Assembly: GCA_947632065.1 (NCBI GenBank)
Contig: CANRNO010000006.1
Span: 1 to 53,599, forward strand
DNA: 53,599 bases
Direction of reading: 5' to 3'
Source of the DNA: an uncultured Bacilli bacterium
GTDB taxonomy: Bacteria; Bacillota_I; Bacilli_A; RF39; UBA660
Part shown: one piece after another, positions 40,379 through 48,724 of the stretch
Layout: each line of letters begins with the position of its first letter
Position numbering within the stretch: position 1 is the first letter of the stretch
Program-made: the position numbers and the translations under genes
Notes under the pieces: model-generated
Seen by the model: only the letters and a program-made list of their open reading frames with translations
Told to the model about the DNA's origin: nothing
Database searches by the model: none

Positions 40379-40393
40379 TAAAATCGGAGGTTT

Positions 40394-40909
40394 ATGTTGA
40401 AAATAAAAAATTTAAAAGTTTTTGAAAAACTTGATAAAAATAAAAATTATGATATTAAGAAAAACTTTAAAATGAAGGCTTGTGCTGTAGCACTTACTGG
40501 AATTATGTTTTTACCTGTTTTAGGAGGATGTTCTAATAAAAAAGATGTAGTTGATACACAAGATGAAGTTGTAGTTGAACAAGAATATTTGGAAGATGAA
40601 GAAAAAGAACAAATTGATAGTGAAGTTAGAGAAAAGGTATTTGATGTTGGAGAACATATTATTTCAAAAGAATATTATTATTATCCTATGGCAGATGAAC
40701 AAATCCAATATGAATGTCCTAAAGAATATGAAATCATAGATATTGAAATTGTTAGTGGATTTAGAGGGACAACAGATGGTGTTTTAGTATTTTATCAAAA
40801 CAAAGAGTCTGTTTTGTGTAAATCTTCTGATTATGATGAAAAAGAAGAAAAGTTTTTATATGAAGATTTTGGAATTCCTGTTCAAAAAGATAAAACTTAT
40901 ACAAAATAA
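40394..40909 (+). CDS. Lipoprotein of unknown function
   Basis: A 171-residue protein with a signal peptide ending in the lipobox VLGGC near residue 47, then an acidic linker and a C-terminal domain with EYEIIDIEIVSGFRGTTDG. The stretch before the hydrophobic core is unusually long (about 28 residues). An internal ATG at 40472 would give a standard-length signal, but GGAGG stands before 40394. It should be processed by LspA (9387). No family recognised. Confidence 0.72.
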   Translation: MLKIKNLKVFEKLDKNKNYDIKKNFKMKACAVALTGIMFLPVLGGCSNKKDVVDTQDEVVVEQEYLEDEEKEQIDSEVREKVFDVGEHIISKEYYYYPMADEQIQYECPKEYEIIDIEIVSGFRGTTDGVLVFYQNKESVLCKSSDYDEKEEKFLYEDFGIPVQKDKTYTK

Positions 40910-40910
40910 A

Positions 40911-40942
40911 AAAGAGTTTAATTTTGAGTTAAACTCTTTTTT
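40911..40942. terminator. Bidirectional terminator between the lipoprotein gene and the lipase-like gene
   Basis: AAAGAGTTTAA (40911-40921) pairs with TTAAACTCTTT (40929-40939), flanked by A-run and T-run, serving both convergent genes. Confidence 0.9.
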
Positions 40943-42000
40943 AATGTACTATCTTTTATTGATTTATATAAATATTCTAGTATTTGCATAGTCATCTTTT
41001 TATCTTTTTCACTTAGATTTTTATATGAAGATAACATATCTTTCATTGCCATAAATTTATTTTTTGAAAGTTCTTTAAATGTTGTTTTGTTAGTAGAGGT
41101 TAGTATTTTATATAAGATATCTGCGAAGTTTTCTCTTTCTTCTTTAGACATTTGTGCTAACCATTCATTCATTACTTCTTTTACAAAATCACTATTTTGA
41201 TTTACTTCATTTAGATATTCAAAATGGTCACATTCTAGTTTCCATGAGAATAAATCATGTTGAAGTAAAAATATTTCATCACTTTTTATTACTTGATAGA
41301 TATTATTTGAATTAAGAAGTCTTCCTACAACAGAACTTTGTGGTATATATGTTTTTATTTTCTTTTCTATTAATTTATATTCTGGACTTTCTATAACGTC
41401 TTCTAAGAATCCTGGACCATCATTATTAAATACAGTTATTATTTTTCTTTTGATATTGATATTTGCTTTCATTGCAGCATAGACTGCTAGGTTACCACCT
41501 TTAGAATGACCACCTACATAAAGTTTAGTTTTTATACCGACATGAGTATTATTTAAGTAATTTGCAGCACTTTCTCTAGAAGGAATAGTTTCTAGAAAAG
41601 TCATGTTGAAATCTTCTTTCCAACCTATAAAAGTATTATCTGTACCTCTAAATGATATATATAAAATATCTTCAGGTAATTCTATTGTAACTGCAGCGAA
41701 CTGTTTTTCTTCTGTGAAATTAGTATCTGATTCAAAGTTGGCAAGAGTTAAATATTTATATCTTTCACTTACACAAAGTAATCTTAAAAGTTCTAAGTCT
41801 TCTTCTTTTTTTAAAGCTTTTTTATGATCTAATAGAGTCATATAAAGATTTCCAAGAGTTATTTTTTCATTTTTCTTTAAAATTAGTTCTAGTGGAAAAT
41901 AAGAAATTCTTGAACAAATTAAATTATCAATTTCATTAAATGGAATAATAGAGAAGCTTAAATCTCCACGCCATTTTAAATAATCAAATATATCTCCCAT
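40918..42000 (-). CDS. Mbeg1-like alpha/beta hydrolase (DUF2974)
   Basis: A 360-residue protein. The lipase region has LYISFRGTDNTFIGWKEDFNM and the nucleophile elbow YVGGHSKGGNLAVYAA with the Ser, then FNNDGPGF. This is the DUF2974/Mbeg1 pattern of putative lipases. No signal peptide is visible, so it acts inside. AAAGGAAATATATT lies before the ATG. It is 12 bp after the dCMP deaminase gene and probably on the same transcript. Confidence 0.88.
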   Translation of the reverse strand: MGDIFDYLKWRGDLSFSIIPFNEIDNLICSRISYFPLELILKKNEKITLGNLYMTLLDHKKALKKEEDLELLRLLCVSERYKYLTLANFESDTNFTEEKQFAAVTIELPEDILYISFRGTDNTFIGWKEDFNMTFLETIPSRESAANYLNNTHVGIKTKLYVGGHSKGGNLAVYAAMKANINIKRKIITVFNNDGPGFLEDVIESPEYKLIEKKIKTYIPQSSVVGRLLNSNNIYQVIKSDEIFLLQHDLFSWKLECDHFEYLNEVNQNSDFVKEVMNEWLAQMSKEERENFADILYKILTSTNKTTFKELSKNKFMAMKDMLSSYKNLSEKDKKMTMQILEYLYKSIKDSTLKKSLTQN

Positions 42001-42012
42001 AATATATTTCCT

Positions 42013-42537
42013 TTATTCTTGTTCTGTTACTTGTATATCTGGTTTTAGAGAAACTAGATAATCTTTTTGTTCACATTTTTCTAATTTTTGATAAGAAACT
42101 CCACAAGTATCAAACATTTTACGAGATGCCATATCTTTAGTTGTATCTTTATATTTATCAGATAAGAAAACAACTCTTTTAATTCCGGATTGGATAATCA
42201 TTTTAGCACATTCATTACAAGGGAATAAGTCGACATAAATAGTTGCACCTTCAATATCTTTTCTACTTCCTCTATAATTTAAAATTGCATTTAACTCTGC
42301 ATGACATACATATGGATATTTAGTTTCTAGTTCTTCTCCTTCACGAGCCCAAGGAAAGATATTATCACTAAATCCATTAGGGGTACCATTATATCCAATT
42401 GATATAATTCTGTTTTGTGAGTCTACTATGCATGCTCCAACTTGAGTAGATGGATCTTTACTTCTTGCAGCGGCAAGCTTAGCAACTCCCATAAAAAATT
42501 GATCCCAGCTTAAATAATTTTGTCTTTTTTTACTCAT
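42013..42537 (-). CDS. dCMP deaminase (ComEB-like)
   Basis: A 174-residue zinc deaminase. The catalytic site is CHAELNAI (His ligand and Glu) and [10 protein letters not shown] (two Cys ligands). The N-terminal block [26 protein letters not shown] is typical of deoxycytidylate deaminases, which make dUMP for dTTP synthesis. The family also includes ComEB. AGGAGGCAGTAATT before the ATG is a strong ribosome site. Confidence 0.93.
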   Translation of the reverse strand: MSKKRQNYLSWDQFFMGVAKLAAARSKDPSTQVGACIVDSQNRIISIGYNGTPNGFSDNIFPWAREGEELETKYPYVCHAELNAILNYRGSRKDIEGATIYVDLFPCNECAKMIIQSGIKRVVFLSDKYKDTTKDMASRKMFDTCGVSYQKLEKCEQKDYLVSLKPDIQVTEQE

Positions 42538-42661
42538 AATTACTGCCTCCTAAATATATTTTAACATATATTATATATTCTTTATATAAAAAAATATCAA
42601 TTTAAATAAAATTCGACAAAATACTTATATTAAGTCATCTATACTGATTATGGTGATTAAA

Positions 42662-43114
42662 ATGTTTAAAAAAATAATGTTTACTTTGGTATTTTCTATA
42701 TCTTTAGGTGCTTTGTTTGGAATCTTTTTGCACAACAAACTCGAAGAGTCAGTTTTTGCTTTTAATGAGGGAGATAAACTTATATTTTTAAGAGAAGGAG
42801 TTTATACAGATAAAAAAGTATTAGAGGAAAATACTAAGAAGTTAGATCCTAAATTAATTGTTTATGATGATGATAAATATTATGTTTATGTTGGTATTAC
42901 AACAAATGAGAAAGTTGCTAAAAAAATAAAAAGTATTTATGATGATATGGATATAGAAGTTTATGAGAAAGATGTTTATATAAGTGATGATACTTTTATT
43001 AATAATGTAGAACAGTTTGATTCTATAATCTTATCTTCTAAAGGTGATGATATTTTAACTGTTGAAGAAGTAGTTTTGTCTAATTATGAAGAAGTTTTTG
43101 GAAATGGAGCTTAA
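42662..43114 (+). CDS. Membrane-anchored protein upstream of radC
   Basis: A 150-residue protein with one N-terminal transmembrane helix (residues 5-24) and an outer domain. The beta-alpha pattern KLIFLREGVYTDKKVLEENT and YYVYVGITTNEKVAKKIKSIY resembles a SPOR-type fold, which binds denuded glycans at division sites, but this is a visual impression only. TGGTGATTAAA precedes ATG 42662. It precedes radC-mreC-mreD, so a cell-shape or division link is reasonable. Confidence 0.62.
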   Translation: MFKKIMFTLVFSISLGALFGIFLHNKLEESVFAFNEGDKLIFLREGVYTDKKVLEENTKKLDPKLIVYDDDKYYVYVGITTNEKVAKKIKSIYDDMDIEVYEKDVYISDDTFINNVEQFDSIILSSKGDDILTVEEVVLSNYEEVFGNGA

Positions 43115-43154
43115 ACTTTAAAAAAATCCCTATAATATAATTGGGAGGGAGTTT

Positions 43155-43835
43155 ATGAATTATAAAATTAAAGAGTTACCAGAAGAAGAAAGACCAAGAG
43201 AGAGACTTCTTTTAGTTGGAAGTAGTAATTTATCTAATGTAGAGTTATTATCTATAATACTTAAGACTGGTACTAAAAATAAAAGTGTTAAAGATTTAGC
43301 TGTTGATATTATGAGAGAAGTTAAAGATATCTCTATGCTTAAAGATATGTCTGTTAATAAACTTAAAAACATTAAGGGAATAGGAGAAGTGAAAGCACTT
43401 GAGTTAGTTGCGGCAATTGAACTTGGTAGAAGAGTATTTAGACCTTGTAAAAGAAAGAAAATTGTCCTTACTAATTCTAAGAGTATTTGGGAGTATTCTA
43501 AAGATTTGTTTTCTAAAAAACAAGAGTGTTTTTACTGCTTATATTTTAATAATAAACAAGAATTGATAGAAAGGAAGTTGTTATTTATGGGAACTATTAA
43601 TCGTAGTGTTGTACATCCAAGGGAGATATTTAAAGAAGCATATTTACTTAGTGCATCTTCTATTGTTTGTCTTCATAATCATCCATCTGGAGATGTAAGT
43701 CCTAGTAGTGAAGATATTAAATTTACTAAAAGCATAATGGAAATTGGGAGGCTTCAAGGTATACCAGTTGTTGATCATTTAATAATAGGAGAAGATAGTT
43801 ATTATAGTTTTTATGAAAATATGAATATTTTATGA
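43155..43835 (+). CDS. radC: RadC/YsxA family JAB-domain protein
   Basis: A 226-residue protein. Helix-hairpin-helix motifs (NKLKNIKGIGEVKALELVAAIELG) come first and a JAMM/MPN+ metalloprotease-like domain follows with LHNHPSGDVSPSSEDIKFT, the zinc motif HxHx7SxxD. RadC's role is still debated; it is not a general repair enzyme. GGGAGGGAGTTT precedes the ATG. In Firmicutes it stands before mreBCD, which matches its place here, although mreB is missing from the window. Confidence 0.93.
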   Translation: MNYKIKELPEEERPRERLLLVGSSNLSNVELLSIILKTGTKNKSVKDLAVDIMREVKDISMLKDMSVNKLKNIKGIGEVKALELVAAIELGRRVFRPCKRKKIVLTNSKSIWEYSKDLFSKKQECFYCLYFNNKQELIERKLLFMGTINRSVVHPREIFKEAYLLSASSIVCLHNHPSGDVSPSSEDIKFTKSIMEIGRLQGIPVVDHLIIGEDSYYSFYENMNIL

Positions 43836-43864
43836 TTGTAAGATGTTAAGAAATATATTATAAT
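43836..43864 (+). promoter_or_regulatory. Promoter of mreCD
   Basis: TTGTAA (43836-43841), a 17-bp spacer and TATAAT (43859-43864) are close to consensus, directly upstream of mreC. Confidence 0.7.
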
Positions 43865-43886
43865 AATTACGAAAAAGGAGGATAAT

Positions 43887-44684
43887 ATGTATAGAAGACG
43901 TAAATATAGAAAAAATAAATTGTTTATCTTCTTTTTATGTATTGCAGTAGTAGTATTACTTTTTGTATCTTTTATGTTATCAAGAGAATATACTTTTGTG
44001 GAATCTTTACTTAAAGATATTTCTACTGTTACTTGTAAGGTTGTGATGTTTCCTTTTACTTATCTTAATGATGAAAAAGATGTTGATCAATCAGAGAGTT
44101 ATATAATACAAAAAAATGTAAATGCATCTTTAGAAAAGGAAATAGAAGAGTTGAAGGAAGTACTTGATTTAAAGAAGACTATGACAGAATATGATGTTGT
44201 GAATGCTACTGTGCTTTCTAGAAATAAGAATTATTGGTTTCAAACTCTTAGTATAGATAAAGGTAGTAAAGATGGACTTAAAAAAGATCAAGTTGTAGTT
44301 ACTCATGATGGTTTGTTAGGTAAGATTAGTAAAGTTAGTAGATACTCTTCTTTAGTTAAGTTAATAACATCAGATGATGTTAATTATAAAGTATCGGTAT
44401 CTATTACAACTAAAAAGGGAGATACTTATGCAATACTTGGTGGATATGATAGTAAAAGTAAAACTTTAAAGGTAAGCGGTGTTTCTCGTGATAGTGGGAT
44501 AGAGAAAAATGATACAGTAGTAACAAGTGGTATGGGAGGACTTTTCCCAAGAGGAATTTATATTGGTACAGTAGATCATATAGAAAATGATCAATATAAT
44601 ATTAGTAAAACATTATATATAAAAACAGAACAAGATTTTAATGATGTTCATTATGTTACTGTATTAAAGGAGAAAGATAAATGA
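43887..44684 (+). CDS. mreC: Rod shape-determining protein MreC
   Basis: A 265-residue protein with one N-terminal transmembrane helix (residues 12-32), a coiled coil (KNVNASLEKEIEELKEVLDL) and the double beta-barrel domain with NYWFQTLSIDKGSKDGLKKDQ and TSGMGGLFPRGIYIG. MreC links the cytoskeleton to penicillin-binding proteins during side-wall synthesis. AAAGGAGGATAAT precedes the ATG and the end overlaps mreD by 4 bp. Confidence 0.95.
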   Translation: MYRRRKYRKNKLFIFFLCIAVVVLLFVSFMLSREYTFVESLLKDISTVTCKVVMFPFTYLNDEKDVDQSESYIIQKNVNASLEKEIEELKEVLDLKKTMTEYDVVNATVLSRNKNYWFQTLSIDKGSKDGLKKDQVVVTHDGLLGKISKVSRYSSLVKLITSDDVNYKVSVSITTKKGDTYAILGGYDSKSKTLKVSGVSRDSGIEKNDTVVTSGMGGLFPRGIYIGTVDHIENDQYNISKTLYIKTEQDFNDVHYVTVLKEKDK

Positions 44685-45187
44685 TACCTTATATAATAAT
44701 TACAATATCTTTCTTTCTTGATGGTATTTTATCTAATTTCTTACCATATATGGAAGGGGACTTATCCTTTTTTACACCACTTATTACATTAGTTTCAATA
44801 TTTTTAGTAGAAGAGTTTTTTGATCGTGAAGATAAAAAGTATTATATAACTGCTTTTGTATTTGGATTTTTATATGATTTGTTCTATACAGATTTATTAT
44901 TCTTAAATGGATTTTTATTTTTATTTATTGCGTATGTTAGTAAATATATTTATAAGAATGAAAGAGTTGATTATGTTAGAATATGTTTTTATTTAATATT
45001 TATAATATGTTTATATGAACTTAGTGTTGCAGGACTCATAGTCATATTTAATGTAGTACCTATGAGTATAGAGAGAATTTTTTATAAGATTAGTCATTCA
45101 CTACTGCTTAATTTAATTTATGGTGAAATAGTATTTTTAATAATAAGATTATTACCTAATAAATATAAAAGAAAAAGACTTAATTAA
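44681..45187 (+). CDS. mreD: Rod shape-determining protein MreD
   Basis: A 168-residue membrane protein with about five helices. The pattern FLDGILSNFLPY, then FGFLYDLFYTDLLFLNGFLF is typical of MreD, as is its place directly after mreC with an ATGA overlap. It is part of the elongation complex. A perfect 28-nt palindrome at its 3' end terminates the unit. Confidence 0.92.
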   Translation: MIPYIIITISFFLDGILSNFLPYMEGDLSFFTPLITLVSIFLVEEFFDREDKKYYITAFVFGFLYDLFYTDLLFLNGFLFLFIAYVSKYIYKNERVDYVRICFYLIFIICLYELSVAGLIVIFNVVPMSIERIFYKISHSLLLNLIYGEIVFLIIRLLPNKYKRKRLN

Positions 45188-45199
45188 TTAAGTCTTTTT
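45172..45199. terminator. Palindromic bidirectional terminator between mreD and fhs
   Basis: The 28 nt from 45172 to 45199 are a perfect palindrome: AAAAAGACTTAATT is followed by its reverse complement. It covers the last codons of mreD and touches the stop of the convergent fhs gene. Confidence 0.9.
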
Positions 45200-46838
45200 A
45201 AAATAGTCCAGTAATTATACCATCTTTATCAATATTCATATTCATATAAGATGGATGTTTTGAAAGTCCTGGCATAGTCATTATATCTCCCATTAATACT
45301 ACTATGAATCCAGCACCACTACAAAGTCTAACTTCTTTTACAGTAACATTATGGTTTTTAGGAAATCCTAGTTTATTAGGATCATCAGATATAGAATATT
45401 GAGTTTTAGCAATACAAACAGGTAAGTTTCTATATCCTAAATCTTCGAGTTTTTTTATCTGTTCTAAAACATTATCTTTATATATTACATCTTTAGCATG
45501 ATATATTTCTTTAGAAATAATTTTTATTTTTTCTGTGATAGGTAAGTCTAAGTCATATAATAATTTAAAATCAGATTTTTTGTTACAAATATCTATTATT
45601 TTTTTAGCTAAATCAATTGAACCTTTTCCTCCTAGAGTATGAGCTTTAGAAATAGCAAATTCACAATTTAAGTTTTCTACATAATCTTTAACATATTCTA
45701 TTTCTTCTTTAGTATCACTTATAAAATTATTAAGACATATGATTATGTTAGATGAGTATTTTTTCATATTTTCTATATGAGCTTCTAGATTACATATTCC
45801 TTTTTTTAGATAATCTAAATTTTCTTCTTGAAGATTTTCTTTTGTACATCCTCCATTATATTTTAGACTTCTAATAGTTGCATTTATGACAATACAATTT
45901 GGTTTTAAATTACCTATACGACATTTTATATCTAAGAATTTTTCAGCACCTAAGTCTGATCCGAATCCTGCTTCTGTAATTACATAATCAGCAAGAGAAA
46001 GGGAAGTTTTAGTTGCGATTATCGAATTACATCCATGAGCAATATTAGCAAAAGGTCCACCGTGGATAATTGCTGGATTGTTTTCTAGTGTTTGTACTAA
46101 GTTTGGTTTTATAGCATCTTTAAGTAAAAGAGTTAGAGCACCTTCTATTTTTAAATCTCTTGCGAAAATTGGTTTATCATCTTTAGTATAAGCAATTAAA
46201 ATATTACCAAGTCTTTTCTTTAAATCCATTAAATCTGTACAAAGACATAAAATTGCCATTATTTCAGATGCGACTGATATATTAAAACCATCTTTTCTTT
46301 GAGTTTTATCTTTTCCAACAATTACTTCTCGTAGTGCTCTATCATTAATATCCATACAACGTTTAAAAGAAATTCTATCTTTATTTATGTTTAACTTGTT
46401 TCCTTGAAATAAATGATTATCAATGGCTGCGGATAATAAATTGTTACAAGCAGTTATAGCATGAATGTCTCCTGTAAAATGTAAGTTGATGTCTTCCATT
46501 GGAACAACTTGAGCATATCCTCCTCCAGCAGCACCTCCTTTAATTCCAAATACAGGACCAAGAGATGGTTCTCTTAGTGTTACAATACTTTTATAACCTA
46601 GAGAACATAGGGCATCATTTATTCCTATACTCATAGTTGTTTTTCCTTCTCCAAAAGGAGTAGGGTTAATAGAAGTTACTAGAATAAGTTTGGCTTTTTT
46701 GTTTTTAAATTTAGGATTAATTTTAGCTTTATATTTTCCATATAATTCTAAGTCATCTTCTTTAATATTTAATTTTTTAGCAACCTCATTAATATTTTTT
46801 AATTTTGTATTGTGTGCTATTTCAATATCTGATTTCAT
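45198..46838 (-). CDS. fhs: Formate-tetrahydrofolate ligase
   Basis: A 546-residue enzyme making 10-formyl-THF from formate, THF and ATP. The ATP loop is TPFGEGKTT near residue 64, followed by REPSLGPVFGIKGGAAGGG and MEDINLHFTGDIHAI, and later TEAGFGSDLGAEKFL and CSGAGFIVVLMGDIMTMPGL. It feeds one-carbon units to purines and initiator formyl-Met. Length is near the usual 556. TTGAGGTGATAAT lies before the ATG. No partner folate genes are next to it. Confidence 0.97.
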   Translation of the reverse strand: MKSDIEIAHNTKLKNINEVAKKLNIKEDDLELYGKYKAKINPKFKNKKAKLILVTSINPTPFGEGKTTMSIGINDALCSLGYKSIVTLREPSLGPVFGIKGGAAGGGYAQVVPMEDINLHFTGDIHAITACNNLLSAAIDNHLFQGNKLNINKDRISFKRCMDINDRALREVIVGKDKTQRKDGFNISVASEIMAILCLCTDLMDLKKRLGNILIAYTKDDKPIFARDLKIEGALTLLLKDAIKPNLVQTLENNPAIIHGGPFANIAHGCNSIIATKTSLSLADYVITEAGFGSDLGAEKFLDIKCRIGNLKPNCIVINATIRSLKYNGGCTKENLQEENLDYLKKGICNLEAHIENMKKYSSNIIICLNNFISDTKEEIEYVKDYVENLNCEFAISKAHTLGGKGSIDLAKKIIDICNKKSDFKLLYDLDLPITEKIKIISKEIYHAKDVIYKDNVLEQIKKLEDLGYRNLPVCIAKTQYSISDDPNKLGFPKNHNVTVKEVRLCSGAGFIVVLMGDIMTMPGLSKHPSYMNMNIDKDGIITGLF

Positions 46839-46869
46839 ATTATCACCTCAAGTTAATTATAACACGTAT

Positions 46870-46898
46870 TTGTAAAAGTTTTACATTTTTGATATAAT
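46870..46898 (+). promoter_or_regulatory. Promoter of the rluB-like gene
   Basis: TTGTAA (46870-46875), a 17-bp spacer and TATAAT (46893-46898) lie 18 bp upstream of the start codon. Confidence 0.72.
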
Positions 46899-46915
46899 TA
46901 GCACGGTGATTGTGT

Positions 46916-47632
46916 ATGCAAAGAGTTCAAAAAGTTATTGCGGCAAGTGGTATTTGTTCTAGAAGACATGCTGAGGAGTTAATAAAAAGTAGAAGAGTAA
47001 GTGTTAATGATAAAGTAGTAGAGGAGTTAGGTTTTAAAGTATCTGATAAAGATATAGTAAAAGTAGATGGTATACCTTTAAAAAAAGAAGAGAAAGTATA
47101 TTATTTACTTAATAAACCTAGAGGAGTTATTACTAGTAGTAAAGATGAGAAGAATAGACGTACTGTTGTGGATTTAATTGATGATGATAGAAGAATTTAT
47201 CCAGTTGGTAGACTTGATTATGATACAATAGGAGTTTTACTTTTAACTAATGATGGAGAGTTTGCGAATATTTTAATGCATCCTAGTGATGATGTGGAAA
47301 AAGTTTATGTTGCAAAAGTTAAAGGAATGATTTTAAAGGATAAATTAAATAGTTTAAGAAATGGTGTTTTAATTGATGGAGTAATGACTAAAAAAGCAAA
47401 TGTTAAAGTTATGAGATATGATAAGAAAACTAATATTTCAATGGTTAGAATAACTATTCATGAAGGTCGTTATCATCAAGTTAAGAGAATGTTTGAATCT
47501 GTTGGATGCGATGTTTTAAAATTAAAAAGAGAAAAAGAGTTTATATTTGATCTTGTTGGATTAAAATCTGGAGAATATAGAAAATTAACTCCTAAAGAAG
47601 TAGCGATTGTTTATTCTTTGAAGAAAAAATAA
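46916..47632 (+). CDS. rluB: RluB/RsuA-family rRNA pseudouridine synthase
   Basis: A 238-residue enzyme. An S4 domain (MQRVQKVIAASGICSRRHAEELI) precedes the catalytic domain with YYLLNKPRGVITSS, the nucleophile in GRLDYDTIGVLLLTNDGEF and EGRYHQVKRMFESVG. RluB makes pseudouridine in 23S rRNA helix 89; distinguishing RluB from RsuA/RluE needs alignment, but the S4-plus-long layout favours RluB. ATG 46916 follows CGGTGATTGTGT; the TTG at 46910 is an in-frame alternative. Confidence 0.9.
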   Translation: MQRVQKVIAASGICSRRHAEELIKSRRVSVNDKVVEELGFKVSDKDIVKVDGIPLKKEEKVYYLLNKPRGVITSSKDEKNRRTVVDLIDDDRRIYPVGRLDYDTIGVLLLTNDGEFANILMHPSDDVEKVYVAKVKGMILKDKLNSLRNGVLIDGVMTKKANVKVMRYDKKTNISMVRITIHEGRYHQVKRMFESVGCDVLKLKREKEFIFDLVGLKSGEYRKLTPKEVAIVYSLKKK

Positions 47633-47698
47633 AAATATAACTAAAATTATCTTTTTTGAGTATAATATTAATGCATGTAATATGCTTGTAAAAATTGG

Positions 47699-47863
47699 TT
47701 TAATATTGATTTGATATTAATTCGATATTGATTCGATATAGGTTTGATATTGATTTGATATAGGTTTGATATTGATTTGATATAGGTTTGATATTGATTT
47801 GATATAGGTTTGATATTGATTTGATATAGGTTTGATATTGATTCGATATAGGTTTGATATTGA
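47699..47863 (+). repeat. Fifteen tandem 11-bp units upstream of the toxin-antitoxin promoter
   Basis: Units of TTTGATATTGA and TTTGATATAGG alternate, giving a 22-bp higher-order repeat, with a few T-to-C, G-to-A or end variants at the edges (first TTTAATATTGA, then TTTGATATTAA). All fifteen units keep phase exactly. The last unit runs into CT to make TTGACT, the -35 of the antitoxin promoter. The array is non-coding and strongly AT-rich. A binding array, curved DNA or spare promoter copies are possible roles. Confidence 0.93.
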
Positions 47864-47888
47864 CTATTAACTAAATTTATAGTATATT
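47860..47888 (+). promoter_or_regulatory. Promoter of the antitoxin RNA
   Basis: TTGACT (47860-47865), a 17-bp spacer and TATATT (47883-47888) predict a transcript starting about 47895, just before the first antitoxin repeat. Confidence 0.72.
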
Positions 47889-47901
47889 ATTAGTGCATTA
47901 G

Positions 47902-48006
47902 AAAATGTTCTCGCTCCCGGATGGTGCGAGTAATAAATTATTCCGGTCGACAATGTTTCTCGCTCCCGGATGGTGCGAGTAATAAATTATTCCGGACGAA
48001 AATGTT
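47902..48006 (+). ncRNA. Type III antitoxin RNA: two 49-nt pseudoknot repeats plus a partial third
   Basis: Two units (47902-47950 and 47951-47999) share a 37-nt identical core and are followed by a partial AAATGTT. In each, CTCGC (47910-47914) pairs with GCGAG (47926-47930), while CCGGA (47917-47921) inside that loop pairs with TCCGG (47942-47946) beyond it: an H-type pseudoknot, as in ToxI antitoxins. Unit borders contain A-rich AAAATG/CAATG, like ToxN-family cut sites. The GC-rich cores stand out against the AT-rich surroundings. A terminator and the toxin gene follow. Confidence 0.88.
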
Positions 48007-48010
48007 ATGA

Positions 48011-48041
48011 AGACTCTATTTATTGATAGAGTTTTCTTTTT
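48011..48041 (+). terminator. Terminator between antitoxin repeats and toxin gene
   Basis: ACTCTAT (48013-48019) pairs with ATAGAGT (48026-48032) around TTATTG, followed by TTTCTTTTT. In type III systems such a leaky terminator sets the ratio of antitoxin RNA to toxin mRNA. Confidence 0.88.
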
Positions 48042-48074
48042 GTATATGATATACTATTAATGGGAGTTGGTTCT

Positions 48075-48557
48075 ATGAAAGTTAAAACAGGATATATTTA
48101 TCATATTAAAGATGAATTTTTTGATATAGTTAATGATGAAAAATTAATGACTAATCATGAACGTGGGAAAAAACGTCCTACATATTTTACTATTAAAGAT
48201 AAAGATATTTTATGGTTTATTCCACTTAGTAGTAAAGTTGAAAAATATAAAAAAATTATTGATCAAAAAAATAAAAAATATGGTCGCTGTGATACCATAC
48301 TTATTAGAGAGATTTTAGGTAAAGACTCTGTTATTTTATTACAAAATGCTTTTCCTACTTTAGAAAAGTATATAGATCATGTACATTTACTTAATAATGG
48401 AAAACCTGCTAAAGTTGTTGAATCGCTAAAAAATGAAATATTAAAAAATTTTAAATATTTATTAAAATTAAAAAATAATGGTGTTGATTTGTTTTTTACT
48501 GATATTGATAAAATAAAAAAACAAATGCTTGAGGAAATTACAGCTTTAAATAAGTAA
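48075..48557 (+). CDS. Type III toxin, ToxN/AbiQ-like endoribonuclease
   Basis: A 160-residue protein. KTGYIYHIKDEFFDIV, then LMTNHERGKKRPTYFTI and ILWFIPLSSKVEKYKKI match the ToxN/AbiQ pattern (N-terminal contact strand, KRP, and the PLSS segment that holds the catalytic region). The C-terminal half is Lys-rich and helical. It cuts A-rich RNA and is held inactive by the repeat RNA upstream. ATG 48075 has GGGAG before it; 48060 lies in that site. Family membership (Tox, Cpt or Tenp) is undecided. Confidence 0.87.
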   Translation: MKVKTGYIYHIKDEFFDIVNDEKLMTNHERGKKRPTYFTIKDKDILWFIPLSSKVEKYKKIIDQKNKKYGRCDTILIREILGKDSVILLQNAFPTLEKYIDHVHLLNNGKPAKVVESLKNEILKNFKYLLKLKNNGVDLFFTDIDKIKKQMLEEITALNK

Positions 48558-48562
48558 TTATT

Positions 48563-48592
48563 ATTCTATCTAAAATGGATAGAATTTTTTTG
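48563..48592 (+). terminator. Terminator of the toxin gene
   Basis: ATTCTATC (48563-48570) pairs with GATAGAAT (48578-48585), followed by a T-run. Confidence 0.88.
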
Positions 48593-48609
48593 TTTAGTAA
48601 AAATATGTA

Positions 48610-48639
48610 TAGAATATAAAATGTCAATTCTATTTTTTT
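48610..48639 (+). terminator. Second terminator-like hairpin after the toxin gene
   Basis: TAGAAT (48610-48615) pairs with ATTCTA (48627-48632) and runs into seven T's. It echoes the stem of the preceding terminator, so it may be a decayed copy. The rest of the gap to 48725 holds a TATAAT box (about 48698-48703). Confidence 0.55.
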
Positions 48640-48724
48640 GTTATGTAAAATATAAGTAAAATAATGTAAAACTCATTGCTTATGTAAAGTTTGTTTTGAT
48701 ATAATTGGTATGAGGTGTATACTC

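Noticed and set aside
40394-40471. Shorter start (ATG 40472) for the lipoprotein
   Set aside because: It gives a more usual signal length but lacks a ribosome site, while GGAGG stands correctly before 40394; the longer form is kept with a note.
47699-47863. Replication-origin iterons
   Set aside because: Tandem 11-mers could be iterons, but no initiator, dnaA-type boxes or partition genes are near and the array joins the antitoxin promoter directly.
47699-48006. CRISPR array
   Set aside because: The 11-bp units have no spacers between them, and the two 49-nt units abut directly with near-identical sequence throughout. No cas gene is nearby. Promoter, terminator and toxin gene explain the layout better.
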